A stretch of DNA of 64,000 bases from NCBI GenBank assembly GCA_963931865.1, contig OZ007511.1, positions 8,116,344 through 8,180,343 on the forward strand, written 5' to 3'. The position numbers and the translations under genes are program-made. This DNA is from Axinella damicornis. Lineage: Eukaryota > Porifera > Demospongiae > Axinellida > Axinellidae. Below the pieces are notes generated by a model, which was not told the origin of the DNA, made no database searches, and saw only the letters and a program-made list of their open reading frames with translations. Below are positions 62,938 to 64,000 of this stretch, piece after piece (within the stretch, counting starts at the first letter, position 1; every line of letters begins with the position of its first letter).

Positions 62938-63286
62938 GTCGTTTTCGTCGCTGAGACCAAGGTAAGACCTTTTTCTGTCTAGCGCTGCACGGGCGGTACT
63001 GTAAAGTACATGTAGCTGCCAAGGTAAAGTACATGCAGTGCAGTAGGTGTTACTACAAGAACGAAGCTACATATATGAAATCATGGATATAGCTGGCTAG
63101 TATAGCCAGTACATGTACGGGGTAAGAAGGCCTAAGCTAGTTCCATGCATGCATATTCCAGTCTATGCAGGTTCCAGTACAGTTATCGGAAGCATGCTAC
63201 TGGTAACCATGTACATGTGACGGAACATGCATGCTCCAGGTGCTGACAAATGTGTCATGAAGGTTGTTGTGGGTCTTGTGCAGCGC

Positions 63287-63388
63287 AAAAGCCACAAAGT
63301 ACATGGATGCACACCCTGAGTTAGAAGCTGGATATAGCAGCTTCTAACTCAGGGTGTGTATGCATGTACATGTACTTTGTGGCTTTTT
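63287..63388. repeat. Hairpin of another family
   Basis: The arms aaaagccacaaagtacatg, gatgcacaccctgagttag and aagctg pair with cagcttctaactcagggtgt, gtatgcatgtacatgtactt and tgtggctttt. The loop is only about 6 bases. The ends do not match the TAGCCTC family. Confidence 0.85.
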
Positions 63389-63479
63389 GAGTTGGAGCTG
63401 TACAGAAAATAAACATAAGGTAGCTAGCTAGCTATAAGGTAGCTATGTGGTGAATGCAGTATAAAAGAAGGAGTCACAA

Positions 63480-63790
63480 CCATGTTCTCCAAGCTATAGC
63501 TAGGTGGAAATCGTACAAGCTTGTTACAAGGTAGGTTAGATTACCGTACTGGTATATACCAGGATGTCACAAGGTTGTTCACCAAAGTGGCAATCTTTCA
63601 AGGTTGTCACAAGGTTGGCAAGGTAACTGTACCAGGTTGTCACAAGCTTGTTGAATCATGCAAGGTTGTTACAAGGTAGGGGAGTTAACAGTACAAGGTT
63701 GTCACAAGCTTGTTTGGACCAAGTACAAGGTTGTCACAAGGCTGGTGACCTTGTCACAACCTTGCCACCAGGTTGTAACCAGCTTGGCAT
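63480..63790. repeat. Degenerate tandem repeat of CAAGGTTGTCACAAGGTTG
   Basis: Ten or more irregular copies of (g)tacaaggttgtcacaagSttg, 20-50 bp apart. At 63741-63782 both orientations occur next to each other. Confidence 0.8.
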
Positions 63791-64000
63791 TTCTATATGG
63801 GATCAACGAATCAGACGCCTCAGAATCGATCACATGACGGAGCATTAAATCGCTTATTGCACACTTTAGTGTGTATTATCTAGATAATGCACACTTTTCA
63901 AAGATCAAAGGCTGTCTCGGGTCAGTGAGTTGCACTAAGTAGTTTAGATACCAGTTTGCAGTGCATTACGGGCTTTAGTGCACTCGGGCAATCTAGTTAA
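63791..64000. other. No gene seen
   Basis: There is a short inverted repeat around 63860-63900 (gcacactttagtgtgtatta / taatgcacacttttc). Nothing else was supported. Confidence 0.4.

Overview
The window reads as nuclear DNA from an animal, most likely a non-bilaterian and probably a sponge. The reasons are genes split by GT-AG introns, TATA promoters far from any operon-like layout, abundant CA/GT and minisatellite DNA, dozens of MITE and foldback elements, a laccase-like oxidase with somatomedin-B-like modules, and two galaxin-like di-cysteine repeat genes. The sponge assignment is an inference from gene content only. No bacterial gene organisation, rRNA, tRNA or CRISPR array was seen.

Layout. 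From 1 to 5 kb lies a secreted three-domain multicopper oxidase (+), preceded by a TATA promoter and a probable 5'UTR intron, and followed by two small exons that add two somatomedin-B-like Cys-rich modules. From 5 to 17 kb is mostly repeat DNA: foldback elements, TIR elements, a 58%-like patchwork of minisatellites, a piggyBac transposase relic and a G-rich array beside a TATA box. From 17 to 61 kb the minus strand carries scattered exons of one M20-family metallopeptidase (acetylornithine deacetylase-like). Eight exons were found by motif and their splice phases agree wherever two are adjacent. Between its exons sit the 3' part of a MON1 vesicle-fusion gene (minus, 26.1-30.5 kb), a three-copy segmental duplication (about 21.2-27.5, 31.3-40.2 and 41.0-51.6 kb), two galaxin-like genes (+) and an intact coiled-coil/Kelch gene (+, 54.2-55.8 kb). 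From 61.9 to 62.9 kb is a decayed BEL/Pao-type gag.

The segmental duplication is the organising feature of the right-hand 40 kb. Its copies carry spare MON1 exons (one with a stop codon, one cut off inside the exon), a spare M20 exon and a second galaxin-like gene. The left galaxin-like copy has a 4-bp frameshift, while the right copy is open and one 84-bp repeat longer. Elements that landed in one copy after duplication leave the empty site in another, so insertion boundaries and target-site duplications can be read directly. This shows that the commonest repeat, a hairpin with TAGCCTCGTTCCCAGG ends, makes 9-bp target-site duplications. It also shows one 8-bp hAT-like insertion and one TTAA insertion.

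The genes do not form an obvious pathway. The oxidase, the galaxin-like proteins and the somatomedin-like modules are all secreted and disulphide-rich, which fits extracellular matrix or skeleton roles. MON1, the M20 enzyme and the Kelch protein are cytoplasmic. Most very long open frames in the window are translations of simple or tandem repeats and were left out.
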